23,703 bases of DNA from Alphaproteobacteria bacterium UBA1303 (GCA_002307315.1 DBTZ01000045.1:47635-71337), one strand, 5' to 3'; counted from the stretch's first letter, positions 1-8,847 are shown. Translations and numbers: made by a program. The notes: generated from the letters alone by a model not told the origin.

Positions 1-873
1 GGCATGATGGATTGCAAGAAGGCGCTGGGCGAGACGGCCGGCGATATGGACGCGGCGATCGACTGGCTGCGCGCCAAGGGATTGTCGAAGGCGGCCAAGA
101 AGGCCGGCCGTACCGCCGCCGAAGGCTTGGTCGGCATCGCGGTCGATGGCGGCGCCGGCGTGGCGGTGGAAGTCAACGCCGAAACCGATTTCGTCGCCCG
201 TAACGCCGAGTTTCAGGCCTTCGTCAAGCAATCGGCGCTTCTGGCGCTGAAGACCGGCGGCGATCTCGACAAGCTCAAGGCGGCGGATGCCGGCGGCGAG
301 ACGGTCGAGACCAAACTCACCAACCTGATCGCCAAGATCGGCGAGAACATGGCCTTGCGCCGTGCCAAGGCGATTGCGGTTTCGCCCGGCGTGGTGTCCG
401 CGTACATCCACAATGCCGCGGCCCCGGACATGGGCAAGATCGGCGTGCTGGTGGCGCTGAAGTCGGAAGGCGATGCAGGCCGGCTCGCGGCTTTCGGCAA
501 GCAGATCGCCATGCACATTGCGGCGGCATCGCCTTTGGCGGTCAGCCCGGCGGACCTGCCCCAGGACGTGGTCGAGCACGAGAAGACGGTACAGCTCGAG
601 ATCATCCACGAAACCGCCAAGAACAAGCCGGCGAACATCATCGAGAAGATGCTTGAAGGCAAAATGCGCAAGTTCTTCGAAGAGAGCGTGCTGCTGTCGC
701 AGGTCTTCGTGATCGACGGCGAAAATCAGGTGTCCAAGGCGGTGGAGAATTTCGCCAAAGAACTTGGGGCGCCCGTCGAAGTGGCCGGGTTCATCCGCTT
801 TCAGGTCGGCGAGGGTATCGAGAAACGGTCCGACGATTTCGCCGACGAAGTGAGCAAGCTCGCCGGGAACTGA
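1..873 (+). CDS. tsf: Elongation factor Ts, 5' truncated by the window edge
   Basis: EF-Ts is the cytoplasmic nucleotide-exchange factor that releases GDP from EF-Tu. The visible part is 290 residues and opens inside the N-terminal UBA-like domain at GMMDCKKALGE, which normally lies about 20 residues into the protein, so only the first residues are outside the window. The ATG at base 4 is an internal methionine, not the start. The EF-Tu-contacting motif TDFVARN follows at about residue 63 of the visible part. The core dimerisation subdomains follow, ending in FADEVSKLAGN at the stop at 871-873. pyrH begins 14 bases downstream. The order (rpsB)-tsf-pyrH-frr is nearly universal in proteobacteria, so rpsB is expected just upstream. 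Identity is secure; only the true start is unseen. Confidence 0.97.
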   Translation, partial: GMMDCKKALGETAGDMDAAIDWLRAKGLSKAAKKAGRTAAEGLVGIAVDGGAGVAVEVNAETDFVARNAEFQAFVKQSALLALKTGGDLDKLKAADAGGETVETKLTNLIAKIGENMALRRAKAIAVSPGVVSAYIHNAAAPDMGKIGVLVALKSEGDAGRLAAFGKQIAMHIAAASPLAVSPADLPQDVVEHEKTVQLEIIHETAKNKPANIIEKMLEGKMRKFFEESVLLSQVFVIDGENQVSKAVENFAKELGAPVEVAGFIRFQVGEGIEKRSDDFADEVSKLAGN

Positions 874-887
874 GAAGGAAGACGATC

Positions 888-1604
888 ATGCCGTCAGCGC
901 CGAAATACCGCCGCGTAATGCTGAAGCTGTCCGGCGAGGCGCTGATGGGGTCGCTCGGCTTCGGCATCGACACCGCTACGGTCGACCGCATCGCCGCCGA
1001 GGTGAAGACCGTCGCGGCCGATACTCAAGTGTGTCTGGTGATCGGCGGCGGCAACATCTTCCGCGGTCTGGCCGGTGCGGCCAAGGGCATCGAGCGGGCC
1101 ACCGCCGACTACATGGGCATGCTGGCGACGGTGATGAATGCACTGGCGATGCAGGCGGCGTTGGAACGGCAGGGGCTGGAATGCCGGGTGCAATCGGCGA
1201 TCCCGATGTCGACGGTGTGCGAGCCCTATATCCGCCGCCGCGCCATGCGCCATCTCGAACTGGGGCGGGTGGTGATCTTCGCCGCCGGCACCGGCAATCC
1301 GTTTTTCACCACCGACACCGCGGCGGCGCTTCGGGCCGCCGAGATGGGCTGCGATGCGCTGTTGAAGGGCACGCAGGTGGATGGGGTCTACAGCGCCGAC
1401 CCCAAGAAAGATCCGTCCGCCGTCCGCTACGACACCTTGACCTATCGCGACGTGCTGGCGCGCGATTTGAAGGTGATGGACGCCGCGGCGGTCAGTTTGG
1501 CGCGCGACAATCAGATTCCCATCCTGGTGTTTTCGATCCACACGCCGGGTGCGTTGGCCGCGGTGCTCAGGGGCGACGGGCGCGCCACCGTCGTTGCCGA
1601 ATAG
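888..1604 (+). CDS. pyrH: UMP kinase (uridylate kinase)
   Basis: This cytoplasmic amino-acid-kinase-fold enzyme phosphorylates UMP to UDP with ATP in pyrimidine nucleotide synthesis and is usually feedback-regulated by UTP and GTP. The product is 238 residues, the usual size. Visible motifs are KLSGEAL (13-19), GGGNIFRG (53-60, phosphate loop), GTGNPFFTTDTAA (134-146) and DGVYSADP (165-172). The start at 888 follows an AAGGA Shine-Dalgarno at 876-880. It lies 14 bases after tsf and 80 bases before frr. That gap holds a small hairpin but no convincing terminator, so read-through into frr is likely. Confidence 0.97.
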   Translation: MPSAPKYRRVMLKLSGEALMGSLGFGIDTATVDRIAAEVKTVAADTQVCLVIGGGNIFRGLAGAAKGIERATADYMGMLATVMNALAMQAALERQGLECRVQSAIPMSTVCEPYIRRRAMRHLELGRVVIFAAGTGNPFFTTDTAAALRAAEMGCDALLKGTQVDGVYSADPKKDPSAVRYDTLTYRDVLARDLKVMDAAAVSLARDNQIPILVFSIHTPGALAAVLRGDGRATVVAE

Positions 1605-1609
1605 TCGTA

Positions 1610-1632
1610 AACCGCTTGTTTTTCCAGCGGTT
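1610..1632 (+). other. Inverted repeat in the pyrH-frr gap
   Basis: A perfect 7-base inverted repeat, AACCGCT at 1610-1616 and AGCGGTT at 1626-1632, encloses a 9-base T-rich loop. No T-run follows the 3' arm, so it does not look like a standard Rho-independent terminator. It could be a weak attenuator or an mRNA-processing or stability hairpin between pyrH and frr. The pairing is directly visible; any function is inference. Confidence 0.35.
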
Positions 1633-1684
1633 AGGCGTAATCCTGCAAGGGCCGTTTTTCCGTTGACGGATGAGGGAGGCAAAC

Positions 1685-2245
1685 ATGGCTGAAACTTATA
1701 GCAAGGATGAAATCGCCCGTCGCATGAAGGGCGTGGTGGCGTCGGCGAAGGGCGATCTGGCGGGCTTGCGCACCGGACGGGCCTCTCCGTCGCTGCTCGA
1801 TCCGGTCAGCGTCGAAGCCTATGGCAATCGCATGCCGGTTTCCCAGCTCGGTACCGTGTCGGCGCCCGAGTCGCGTATGCTCACCGTGCAGGTGTGGGAC
1901 AAAAGCATGGTTAAGCACGTCGACAAGGCGATCCGCGATGCCGGCCTCGGCCTCAATCCGCAGGTGGACGGCCAGCTTTTGCGCATTCCGCTGCCCGAAC
2001 TGACCCAAGATCGCCGCAAGGAGCTGGTGAAGCTCGCCCATAAATATTCGGAGCAGGGTCGCGTGGCGATCCGCAACGTTCGCCGCGACGGCATGGAACT
2101 GCTGAAGAAGCTGGAGAAAGACCACAAGATCAGCCAGGACGAGCAGCACAAGCAAGGCGACGAACTGCAAAAACTGACCGACGCGAACATCAAGGACATC
2201 GACGCCATGCTCCTGGCCAAGGAGCACGAGATCATGCAGGTCTGA
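1685..2245 (+). CDS. frr: Ribosome recycling factor
   Basis: RRF works with EF-G to split post-termination ribosomes. From the ATG at 1685 the protein is 186 residues, matching the family's ~185. An in-frame ATG at 1670 would add five residues (MREAN), but the GGGAGG Shine-Dalgarno at 1674-1679 lies between the two and points to 1685. The start MAETYSKDEIARRM, LRTGRASPSLLDPV with the conserved GRAS segment near residue 31, and the C-terminal helix DANIKDIDAMLLAKEHEIMQV-like tail are all typical. The three-helix-bundle hinge regions are intact. uppS starts 35 bases downstream. No oddities. Confidence 0.97.
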   Translation: MAETYSKDEIARRMKGVVASAKGDLAGLRTGRASPSLLDPVSVEAYGNRMPVSQLGTVSAPESRMLTVQVWDKSMVKHVDKAIRDAGLGLNPQVDGQLLRIPLPELTQDRRKELVKLAHKYSEQGRVAIRNVRRDGMELLKKLEKDHKISQDEQHKQGDELQKLTDANIKDIDAMLLAKEHEIMQV

Positions 2246-2280
2246 TCGGGGCGGCTCCCGGACAGGGTAAAGGGGTTGGA

Positions 2281-3015
2281 ATGGCCGCCGGGTCGGGCAA
2301 TGCGGGCTTGCCACGTCATGTCGCCGTCATCATGGACGGCAATGGCCGTTGGGCGACGATGCGCCACCTGCCGCGCAAGGCAGGCCATATCGCCGGCGTC
2401 GCCGCGGTGCGCAAGGTGGTGCGTGCCGCTTGCAAGATCGGCTTGGAAAACCTCACCCTCTACGCCTTCTCGTCGGAAAACTGGAAGCGCCCCGCCACCG
2501 AGGTGGGGGCGTTGATGGGCTTGTTCCGGCTATACTTCCAGCAGGACGTATCCGAATTGCGCGATCTCGGGGTGCGCATGCGCATCATCGGCAGTCGCAC
2601 CCGCGTCGATCCCGATATCCGCACGATGATCGAAGAGTCCGAACTTTCCACCGCGCACAACAGCGGGCTGAACTTGATCTTTGCCTTCGACTATGGCGGC
2701 AAGGAGGAAATCGCCGCCGCCGCCAGGGAACTGGCGCGCGCTGCGGCGGAAGGCCGGCTCGATCCCGAAACCATCACCCCGGAGATGTTGAATTCGCGGC
2801 TGTTCACCGCCGGTCTGCCTGAGCCCGATCTCATCATCCGCACCAGCGGCGAGCGGCGCTTAAGCAATTTCCTTTTGTGGCAGGCGGCCTACGCCGAGTT
2901 CCTTTTCGTCGATACGCTGTGGCCGGATTTCGGCGAGGCGGAATTCCGCGCGGCGCTCGACCAATTTTCGCATCGCGAGCGCCGCTTCGGCGCATTACCG
3001 GACGCCAAGGCATGA
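2281..3015 (+). CDS. uppS: Undecaprenyl diphosphate synthase (cis-prenyltransferase)
   Basis: It condenses isopentenyl diphosphate onto farnesyl diphosphate to make C55 undecaprenyl diphosphate, the lipid carrier for peptidoglycan and O-antigen units. The protein has 244 residues. Key motifs are VIMDGNGRWA (16-25, with the Mg-binding catalytic Asp19), AFSSENW (62-68) and RTSGERRLSNFLLWQ (187-201), followed by the acceptor-binding Arg/Ser region. The start at 2281 has an AAAGGGG Shine-Dalgarno about 7 bases upstream. The stop overlaps the cdsA start in an ATGA tetranucleotide (3012-3015), indicating translational coupling with the next membrane-lipid gene. An overlapping alternative reading frame on the plus strand is a shadow. 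Confidence 0.97.
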   Translation: MAAGSGNAGLPRHVAVIMDGNGRWATMRHLPRKAGHIAGVAAVRKVVRAACKIGLENLTLYAFSSENWKRPATEVGALMGLFRLYFQQDVSELRDLGVRMRIIGSRTRVDPDIRTMIEESELSTAHNSGLNLIFAFDYGGKEEIAAAARELARAAAEGRLDPETITPEMLNSRLFTAGLPEPDLIIRTSGERRLSNFLLWQAAYAEFLFVDTLWPDFGEAEFRAALDQFSHRERRFGALPDAKA

Positions 3016-3887
3016 AAACGTCCAGCGAGATCGATCCGCCGCCGTCGCGTATCCGCGATAAGCTGGGGGCGCGTCTGTTTTTCGGCATCGTACTGGCGCT
3101 CGGCGTGCTGGCGGCCATTTTCGCCGGTCGGCCCTATCTCGAAATCGTCGCCGCCGTGTCGGTCGGCCTGGGGGCGCGTGAGTGGTACCGGTTGATCAAG
3201 GGCAGCGCCGTTTCGTTGCTGCTGGCGCTGACGGCGACGACGCTGGCCTTGGCGGCATTCGCCGTTTTCGGCCGGGCAGCGGCGCCGCTGGGCCCATTCG
3301 CCATGCCCGCTGCGGCAGGTTTGCTGGCGGCCGGGGCGCTGGCGGTGGCGGTGTCGGAAGCCGTAACGCGAGGCCGTCCTCTCTGGGGCGCGTTCGGCGT
3401 GTTGTATCTCGGCGCTCCGGCACTGGCGTTGGTGGCTTTGCGCGACATCGATCCGAACGGCGACGGCGATTGGCTGATCGTCAGCTTGTTTCTCGTCGTT
3501 TGGGCGGCCGATACCGGCGCCTATGTCTTCGGCAAGCTGATCGGCGGGCCCAAGCTGGCGCCCGAACTTTCGCCCAACAAGACCTGGGCCGGCTTTTTCG
3601 GCGGCATCCTGGCCGCGGCGGTAACCGAAGGCGTGTTTACCTTCTTAATCGGCGGCGCGGTTGGGGCGGCGATGGGGTTCGGGGCCGGTCTTTCGCTGGT
3701 GGCGCACGGCGGCGATCTGTTCGAATCTGCCGTCAAACGCCACTTTCACATTAAGGATAGCGGGGGGTTGATCCCCGGCCACGGCGGGGTGCTGGACCGC
3801 ATCGATTCGACGCTGGCGGCCGCATTGGCGCTTGCCATTCTGGTTTTTATGTTCCACTTCGACCCGTTGTTCGGAGCCAGTTCATGA
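3012..3887 (+). CDS. cdsA: Phosphatidate cytidylyltransferase (CDP-diacylglycerol synthase)
   Basis: This integral inner-membrane enzyme converts phosphatidic acid and CTP to CDP-diacylglycerol, the branch point of phospholipid synthesis. From 3012 the protein is 291 residues. The open frame extends 45 codons further upstream inside uppS, but that extension is Arg-rich and unlike the family. The ATGA overlap with the uppS stop supports 3012. Several hydrophobic helices are visible (about 22-40, 42-57, 66-87, 98-117, 125-143, 153-172, 193-217, 220-232, 266-283). SPNKTWAGFFGG (187-198) and the CDP-transferase signature at 239-265 (KR, KDSGG, PGHGG, DRID) match the family exactly. It overlaps dxr by four bases (3884-3887). 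Confidence 0.96.
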   Translation: MKTSSEIDPPPSRIRDKLGARLFFGIVLALGVLAAIFAGRPYLEIVAAVSVGLGAREWYRLIKGSAVSLLLALTATTLALAAFAVFGRAAAPLGPFAMPAAAGLLAAGALAVAVSEAVTRGRPLWGAFGVLYLGAPALALVALRDIDPNGDGDWLIVSLFLVVWAADTGAYVFGKLIGGPKLAPELSPNKTWAGFFGGILAAAVTEGVFTFLIGGAVGAAMGFGAGLSLVAHGGDLFESAVKRHFHIKDSGGLIPGHGGVLDRIDSTLAAALALAILVFMFHFDPLFGASS

Positions 3888-5134
3888 GGGTGTCCATGAA
3901 GGCAATCGCCGCGTCTCGCCATCCTAGCGCCATGCCCGCTCTTGCCGCCGTGCTGCACCGGCGGGTGACGGTGCTGGGATCGACCGGCTCGATCGGCGTC
4001 AATACGCTGGACGTCATCGCGCACGCCCGCAAAACCTACGGTGCGGAGGTTTTCCCGGTTGAGGCGCTGACGGCAGGCGCCAATGCGAAAAAGCTGGCCG
4101 AACAGGCGCGCGCCGTCCGCCCCCGTCTGGCGGTGATCGGCGACGAGCGGCATTATACCGAGCTGAAAGCGGCGCTTTCCGGCACCGGCATCGAAGTTGC
4201 CGCTGGCGCCGAAGCCATCGTGGCGGCGGCCGGCCGGCCGGCCGATGCCGTGATGGTGGCGATCATCGGTGCGGCGGCTTTGAAACCGGCGCTGGCGGCG
4301 GTGATGCGCGGTGCCCATTTGGCGCTGGCCAACAAGGAATGCGTGGTGGCGGCCGGGCCGGTGTTCGGCGCGGCGGTTGCGGCCTCGGGCGCCACGGTGG
4401 TGCCGGTCGATTCCGAGCACAATGCGGTATTCCAGGTGCTTTGCGCCGAGGATGCCGACGAAATCGACACGGTAACGCTGACCGCTTCGGGCGGTCCGTT
4501 CCGCGACTGGCCGATCGAACAGATGCGATCCGTTACCCCCGAACAGGCGGTGGCTCACCCCAATTGGTCGATGGGCGCCAAGATTTCGGTCGACAGCGCT
4601 ACCATGATGAACAAAGGGCTGGAGCTGATCGAGGCGCATTTCCTGTTCGCCCTGCCGCCGGAAAAGCTGGCGGTGGCGGTGCATCCCCAATCCATCGTCC
4701 ATGCGTTGATCGGCCATGCCGACGGTTCGACCCTGGCGCATCTGTCGCCGCCCGACATGCGTACTCCGATCGCCCATGCCCTGGCTTGGCCGCGGCGGAT
4801 ATCGTCGCCTTCGCACAAGCTCGATCTGGCCAACACCGTGCCGATTACCTTTCAGGCGCCCGACCCCGAGCGTTTTCCCAGTCTGAGGCTGGCGGTCGAG
4901 GCGATGAAGGCGGGCGGCCTGGCACCGACAATCCTTAATGCCGCCAACGAGATAGCGGTGGAGTGGTTTCTGTCTCGCAAGATCGGCTTCCTCGACATCC
5001 CGCGGGTGGTGGAAAAAACCCTAAGCGAGTGCGATGGGGCCGCATCTGCTGCAAACAGTCTGGAAGACGTGCTGGCGGCCGACGGCGAGACGCGCATACG
5101 CGCCGGTAACCTATGCCGGCGGATGATGATGTGA
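3884..5134 (+). CDS. dxr: 1-deoxy-D-xylulose 5-phosphate reductoisomerase
   Basis: This enzyme makes the first committed step of the MEP isoprenoid pathway, converting DXP to 2-C-methyl-D-erythritol 4-phosphate with NADPH. It is the target of fosmidomycin and supplies precursors used by uppS two genes upstream. The 416-residue frame has the NADPH-binding GSTGSIG (32-38), ANKE (149-152), metal ligands Asp176 and Glu178 in VDSEHNAVFQ, ASGGPFR (201-207), the flexible-loop region NWSMGAKISVDS (227-238) and the third metal ligand Glu247 in MMNKGLE. The start is uncertain. 3884 overlaps the cdsA stop (ATGA) and has GGAG 7 bases upstream; 3896 and 3932 are also possible, and the N-terminal 25 residues are not conserved in the family. 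Confidence 0.96.
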   Translation: MRVSMKAIAASRHPSAMPALAAVLHRRVTVLGSTGSIGVNTLDVIAHARKTYGAEVFPVEALTAGANAKKLAEQARAVRPRLAVIGDERHYTELKAALSGTGIEVAAGAEAIVAAAGRPADAVMVAIIGAAALKPALAAVMRGAHLALANKECVVAAGPVFGAAVAASGATVVPVDSEHNAVFQVLCAEDADEIDTVTLTASGGPFRDWPIEQMRSVTPEQAVAHPNWSMGAKISVDSATMMNKGLELIEAHFLFALPPEKLAVAVHPQSIVHALIGHADGSTLAHLSPPDMRTPIAHALAWPRRISSPSHKLDLANTVPITFQAPDPERFPSLRLAVEAMKAGGLAPTILNAANEIAVEWFLSRKIGFLDIPRVVEKTLSECDGAASAANSLEDVLAADGETRIRAGNLCRRMMM

Positions 5135-5171
5135 GGCGGGGCGGAACCGGGGTGAACGAATTGGAGACAAG

Positions 5172-6302
5172 ATGCTGTCCTGGCTGCAAGCGGTGATTTC
5201 CTGGGTGCCGGTCGGGTTGCCGGCCTTTGTGGCGGTCATCGTGATCGTGGTGCTCGTCCATGAGCTGGGACATTTTCTGGTGGCGCGGGCCTGCGGGGTT
5301 GGCATCAAAGTCTTCTCGATCGGTTTTGCCGGTGAAATTGTCGGTTGGACCGACAGAAAAGGCACCCGCTGGAAAATCGGCTGGCTGCCGCTGGGTGGTT
5401 ATGTGCAGTTTGCCGGCGATGCCGGCGCCGCCTCGACCCCGGATGCCGAAGCCATCGCCAAGATGACGCCCGAGGAGCGGGCCGGCGCGTTTCAACTTAA
5501 ACCGTTGTGGCAGCGCGCCTTGGTGGTCACCGCCGGACCGTTCGCCAATTTTTTGTTGGCGATCGTCGTGTTCTCCTTTTTGTTCGCGGCGTTCGGAGCC
5601 AAAACCATTTCCACCGAGGTCGGCGGCGTGGCCAAGGGAACGCCCGCGGCCGAGGCCGGGTTGCAGACCGGCGACAAGATATTGTCGGTAGACGGCCGGC
5701 CGACTCGCCTGTTTTTCGAACTGACGGCGGCAATTCGCGGCAGCGGGGGTAAACCGCTGGTTCTGGCGGTCAAGCGGGGGCCGGAGGTGGTGCCGGTCAA
5801 GGTGACGCCGCGGCTGATCGACAACCGCGACATTTACGGCATGCCGGTCAAGACGATGGGGTTGGGGGTCTCGGCGGGGCCGGATTCGCCGGAGAACACG
5901 GTTTATCTGCCGGTTCCTCTGCACCAAGCACCCTTGGCGGCGGCCAGCCAGACTTGGCGAATCGTCGATCTGTCGTTAACTACCATCTGGCGTATGGTTC
6001 GCCAGCAGGCGGATAGTAAAAGTCTTAGCGGTCCGATAGGAATTGCGAAGGTCACCCGCACGGAAGCGGATGCCGGTTTTTATGCCTTTGCCTCTCTGAT
6101 AGCTTTCATTTCTGTAAGCATCGGGTTGCTCAATCTTTTCCCGATTCCGCTCCTCGACGGGGGACATCTTCTGTACTATGGATGCGAGGCCGTTCTGGGG
6201 CGCCCGCTGAAAGAGGAGGTCCAGGAGGCCGGATTCAAGGTGGGGCTTGCGTTGGTGCTGGGTTTGATGATTTTCGCCACGCTGAACGACCTAGTCCGGT
6301 AG
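5172..6302 (+). CDS. rseP: RseP-type site-2 intramembrane zinc metalloprotease
   Basis: S2P-family proteases cut transmembrane anti-sigma factors or cell-cycle proteins within the inner membrane (RseP in E. coli, MmpA in Caulobacter); the substrate here is unknown. The 376-residue protein has the zinc motif HELGH (30-34) in its first transmembrane helix, one PDZ domain at about 143-212, and the C-terminal LNLFPIPLLDGGHLL (320-334) with the metal-ligand Asp329. Hydrophobic segments lie near 18-37, 117-141, 302-322 and 354-373. It has one PDZ domain, where E. coli RseP has two. The start at 5172 is supported by GGAGA at 5163-5167. It sits 37 bases after dxr; a 153-base hairpin-rich gap separates it from bamA. 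Confidence 0.95.
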   Translation: MLSWLQAVISWVPVGLPAFVAVIVIVVLVHELGHFLVARACGVGIKVFSIGFAGEIVGWTDRKGTRWKIGWLPLGGYVQFAGDAGAASTPDAEAIAKMTPEERAGAFQLKPLWQRALVVTAGPFANFLLAIVVFSFLFAAFGAKTISTEVGGVAKGTPAAEAGLQTGDKILSVDGRPTRLFFELTAAIRGSGGKPLVLAVKRGPEVVPVKVTPRLIDNRDIYGMPVKTMGLGVSAGPDSPENTVYLPVPLHQAPLAAASQTWRIVDLSLTTIWRMVRQQADSKSLSGPIGIAKVTRTEADAGFYAFASLIAFISVSIGLLNLFPIPLLDGGHLLYYGCEAVLGRPLKEEVQEAGFKVGLALVLGLMIFATLNDLVR

Positions 6303-6311
6303 GCAACCCGG

Positions 6312-6427
6312 GCGCTTCTTACGGGGTGGGAAGCGCATAAACGAAGCTGGAGAGAATTGCGCCTTCTCGGGAAGGTGAGGTTTTTCTCCGTGAAACCTCG
6401 GTCTGCGGCGCGAGGGGTATCGCGCCG
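6312..6427 (+). promoter_or_regulatory. Four consecutive hairpins in the rseP-bamA gap (bamA leader)
   Basis: Four perfect inverted repeats lie end to end in this short gap. (1) GCGCTTC 6312-6318 pairs with GAAGCGC 6330-6336. (2) CCTTC 6362-6366 pairs with GAAGG 6371-6375 around a TCGG loop. (3) GAGGTTT 6377-6383 pairs with AAACCTC 6393-6399. (4) CGGCGCGA 6406-6413 pairs with TCGCGCCG 6420-6427 around a 6-base loop. None ends in a clear T-run. They lie 29-144 bases upstream of the chosen bamA start. Possible roles are an mRNA-processing or stability element, a regulatory leader, or a repetitive extragenic element. The pairing is seen; the role is unknown. Confidence 0.45.
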
Positions 6428-6455
6428 GATCGAAGCGTGTCGGAAAGACGAGTGG

Positions 6456-8843
6456 ATGATCGCTAACGCTCTGTTCTCTAAGATGAAGTGCTTCAGGCCA
6501 GCTCCGCTGATTGCGGCCTCGCTGATGATGGGCGCGTCGGTTTTTGCGCTGACCTGCGCTTCCGCCGACGCGAAGGCTCCCGCGGCAAAGTCCGCATCCG
6601 CCGCGATGCCGTCGCAGGCTCCGGCCGGAATCATCCGTCGCATCGCGGTCACCGGTACCCAGCGCGTCGAGCCGACGACGGTGCTGTCCTACATCACCGT
6701 TCGCGAAGGCGACGATTACAGCGATCAAGTCGGCGACAAGACGCTGAAGGCGCTGTTCGCCACCAATCTGTTTTCCGACGTCAAGATCGGCTGGGACGGC
6801 TCGACCCTCACCATCTACGTGGTGGAATACCCGATCATCAATCAGATCGATTTCGAGGGAAATTCCAAAGTCACCACCAAGGATCTGCAGAAGGAAGTTC
6901 AGGTCAAGCCGCGTCAGGTGTTCACCCGTTCGAAGGTGCAGTCCGACGTGCAGCGCATCATCGAGTTGTATCGCCGTAACGGCCGCTTCGCCGCCCAGGT
7001 CAGTCCGCAGATCATCCAGCGGCCGCAGAATCGCGTCGACGTGATCTATTCCATCACCGAGGGGCCGACCACAGGGGTTTCGCGCATCACTTTCGTCGGC
7101 AACAAGGCGTTCAACGACGACACCTTGCGTTCCAAGGTCGTCACCTCGGAAAGTGCGTGGTGGCGCATTTTGTCGACCAGCGACAACTACGATCCCGATC
7201 GGCTGATGTACGACAAGGAGCAGCTGAGACGATTCTACGTCAACCACGGCTATGCCGATTTTAAGGTGGTTTCCGCGGTTGCCGAACTGACCCCCGATCA
7301 TTCCAGCTTCTACATCACCTTCACCGTCGAAGAAGGCAAGCAGTACAAGTTCGGCAAAGTCGAGATCCAATCGAAGGTCAGGGAGCTACCGCCGCAGGCG
7401 CTACGCTCCTATGTGGCGATCAGGCAGGGCGACCTTTACGACGAAGAACAGGTGAGCAAGGCAAAGGATGCGCTGGTCAATGCCGTCGGAACCAAAGGCT
7501 ATGCCACCGCGGACGTCGGTATGCGCCTGCGCCGCAATCCGGAAGCGCACACCATCGATGTGGTGTTGAATATCGATCAGGGGCCGCGGGTCTACATCGA
7601 AAAGATCGATATTGCCGGCAACAGCCGTACCCTCGACAAGGTCATTCGCCGCGAGATGCGTCTGACCGAAGGCGATGCCTTCAACCGCGACTTGGTCGAT
7701 CGTTCGCGTACCCGCATCCGCGCGCTCGGCTTTTTCTCGGACGTGACGATCAAGAATTCCCAGGGGTCGCGCCCCGACCGCACCGATCTGTCGGTGAACG
7801 TGGCCGAAACGTCGACCGGCGAAGTTTCGGTCGGCGCCGGCTATTCTTCGTATAGTTCCTTCGTCGGCGAAGTCGCCTATACCGAGCGCAACTTGTTCGG
7901 CCGCGGCCAGTTTTTGCGCGCTTCGGTTTCAGCCTCGACGGTCTCCAAGCAGTATCAGCTCAGCTTTACCGAGCCGTGGTTCCTCGACCGGCCGTTGGCT
8001 GCCGGTATCGATCTTTACAAATGGGTTACCAATTACAATCAGGCCGACTATCAGAGCGACGTGACGGCCATCGCCTTCCGGTTCGGGTTTCCGACGTCGG
8101 AATACACGTCCGTCAGCCTGCATTACACCTTGCGCTACCAGAAGGTCTCGCCCTTCTCGTCGGCATCCTATGCGGTGCGCCAGTATTCCGGCACCAGCAC
8201 CACTTCCGAATTCGGCTACGACTTCATCTACAATACGCTGGACGACAACATCAAACCGACCAACGGTTCGGTGATGAGCTTCTCCCAGACCCTCGCCGGT
8301 ATGGGCGGCAACATGAAGTACATGCGCGTCGAAGGCAGCTGGGTTTCCTACGCCAAGCTGATCGGCGACGATTACGTCGGTTCGCTGTCGCTGTCGTCCG
8401 GTTACGTGCAAGGCTACGGCGGACGGTCGGTTCCGGTGCAGGAACGCTTCTTCAAGGGCGGCGATTCGTTCCGCGGCTTCAAAATCGCCGGTATCGGTCC
8501 GCGCGATGCCGTGGTCAGCGGCGACTACGGTGCGGTCGGCGGCGATTTCTATGCCATCGGTTCGGCATTGCTGCGTCTGCCTGACTTCGTTCCCAAGGAT
8601 TACGGGATGAAATTCTCGTTATTTTCCGACTTTGGCACGCTCGGACACACCTCGGGCTTGAGCCGAAGCTGCACCAGCAGCTATTGCATCAAGGACAATC
8701 TGGCCTTCCGCGCGTCGGTCGGCGTTCAGATCGGCTGGAAATCGCCGATGGGACCGGTGCAGATTGCTCTGGGTATTCCGCTCGCCAAGGCGAGTTACGA
8801 CAAGACCGAGTTTTTGCATTTCAGTGCCGGTACGGGGTTCTAA
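6456..8843 (+). CDS. bamA: Outer-membrane protein assembly factor BamA (Omp85)
   Basis: BamA is the outer-membrane core of the BAM complex that folds and inserts beta-barrel proteins. From 6456 the precursor is 795 residues. A TTG-started frame runs upstream to 6357 through the leader hairpins, but GGAAAG at 6442-6447 places the start at 6456; a second ATG at 6483 lacks a Shine-Dalgarno. A Sec signal peptide (hydrophobic 17-34, likely cleavage after ADA at ~39) precedes an Ala/Pro-rich linker. POTRA repeats follow from about residue 58 to 400, for example IRRIAVTGTQRVEP and INQIDFEGNSKV. A 16-strand barrel follows, with the conserved loop-6 motif FRGF (672-675) and a terminal Phe (FSAGTGF). 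The chaperone gene ompH follows after 4 bases. Confidence 0.96.
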   Translation: MIANALFSKMKCFRPAPLIAASLMMGASVFALTCASADAKAPAAKSASAAMPSQAPAGIIRRIAVTGTQRVEPTTVLSYITVREGDDYSDQVGDKTLKALFATNLFSDVKIGWDGSTLTIYVVEYPIINQIDFEGNSKVTTKDLQKEVQVKPRQVFTRSKVQSDVQRIIELYRRNGRFAAQVSPQIIQRPQNRVDVIYSITEGPTTGVSRITFVGNKAFNDDTLRSKVVTSESAWWRILSTSDNYDPDRLMYDKEQLRRFYVNHGYADFKVVSAVAELTPDHSSFYITFTVEEGKQYKFGKVEIQSKVRELPPQALRSYVAIRQGDLYDEEQVSKAKDALVNAVGTKGYATADVGMRLRRNPEAHTIDVVLNIDQGPRVYIEKIDIAGNSRTLDKVIRREMRLTEGDAFNRDLVDRSRTRIRALGFFSDVTIKNSQGSRPDRTDLSVNVAETSTGEVSVGAGYSSYSSFVGEVAYTERNLFGRGQFLRASVSASTVSKQYQLSFTEPWFLDRPLAAGIDLYKWVTNYNQADYQSDVTAIAFRFGFPTSEYTSVSLHYTLRYQKVSPFSSASYAVRQYSGTSTTSEFGYDFIYNTLDDNIKPTNGSVMSFSQTLAGMGGNMKYMRVEGSWVSYAKLIGDDYVGSLSLSSGYVQGYGGRSVPVQERFFKGGDSFRGFKIAGIGPRDAVVSGDYGAVGGDFYAIGSALLRLPDFVPKDYGMKFSLFSDFGTLGHTSGLSRSCTSSYCIKDNLAFRASVGVQIGWKSPMGPVQIALGIPLAKASYDKTEFLHFSAGTGF

Positions 8844-8847
8844 ATCC

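Noticed and set aside
2877..3011. A 45-residue upstream extension of cdsA
   Set aside because: It lies wholly inside uppS, is Arg-rich, and the ATGA overlap at 3012 is the usual coupled start.
4225..4243. Short GGCC tandem run inside dxr
   Set aside because: Ordinary Ala/Gly/Arg/Pro codons in GC-rich coding sequence; the protein reads normally through it.
6357..6455. A TTG-started N-terminal extension of bamA
   Set aside because: It runs through the leader hairpins, is Arg-rich, and would place the signal peptide 50 residues inside. GGAAAG before the ATG at 6456 explains the start.
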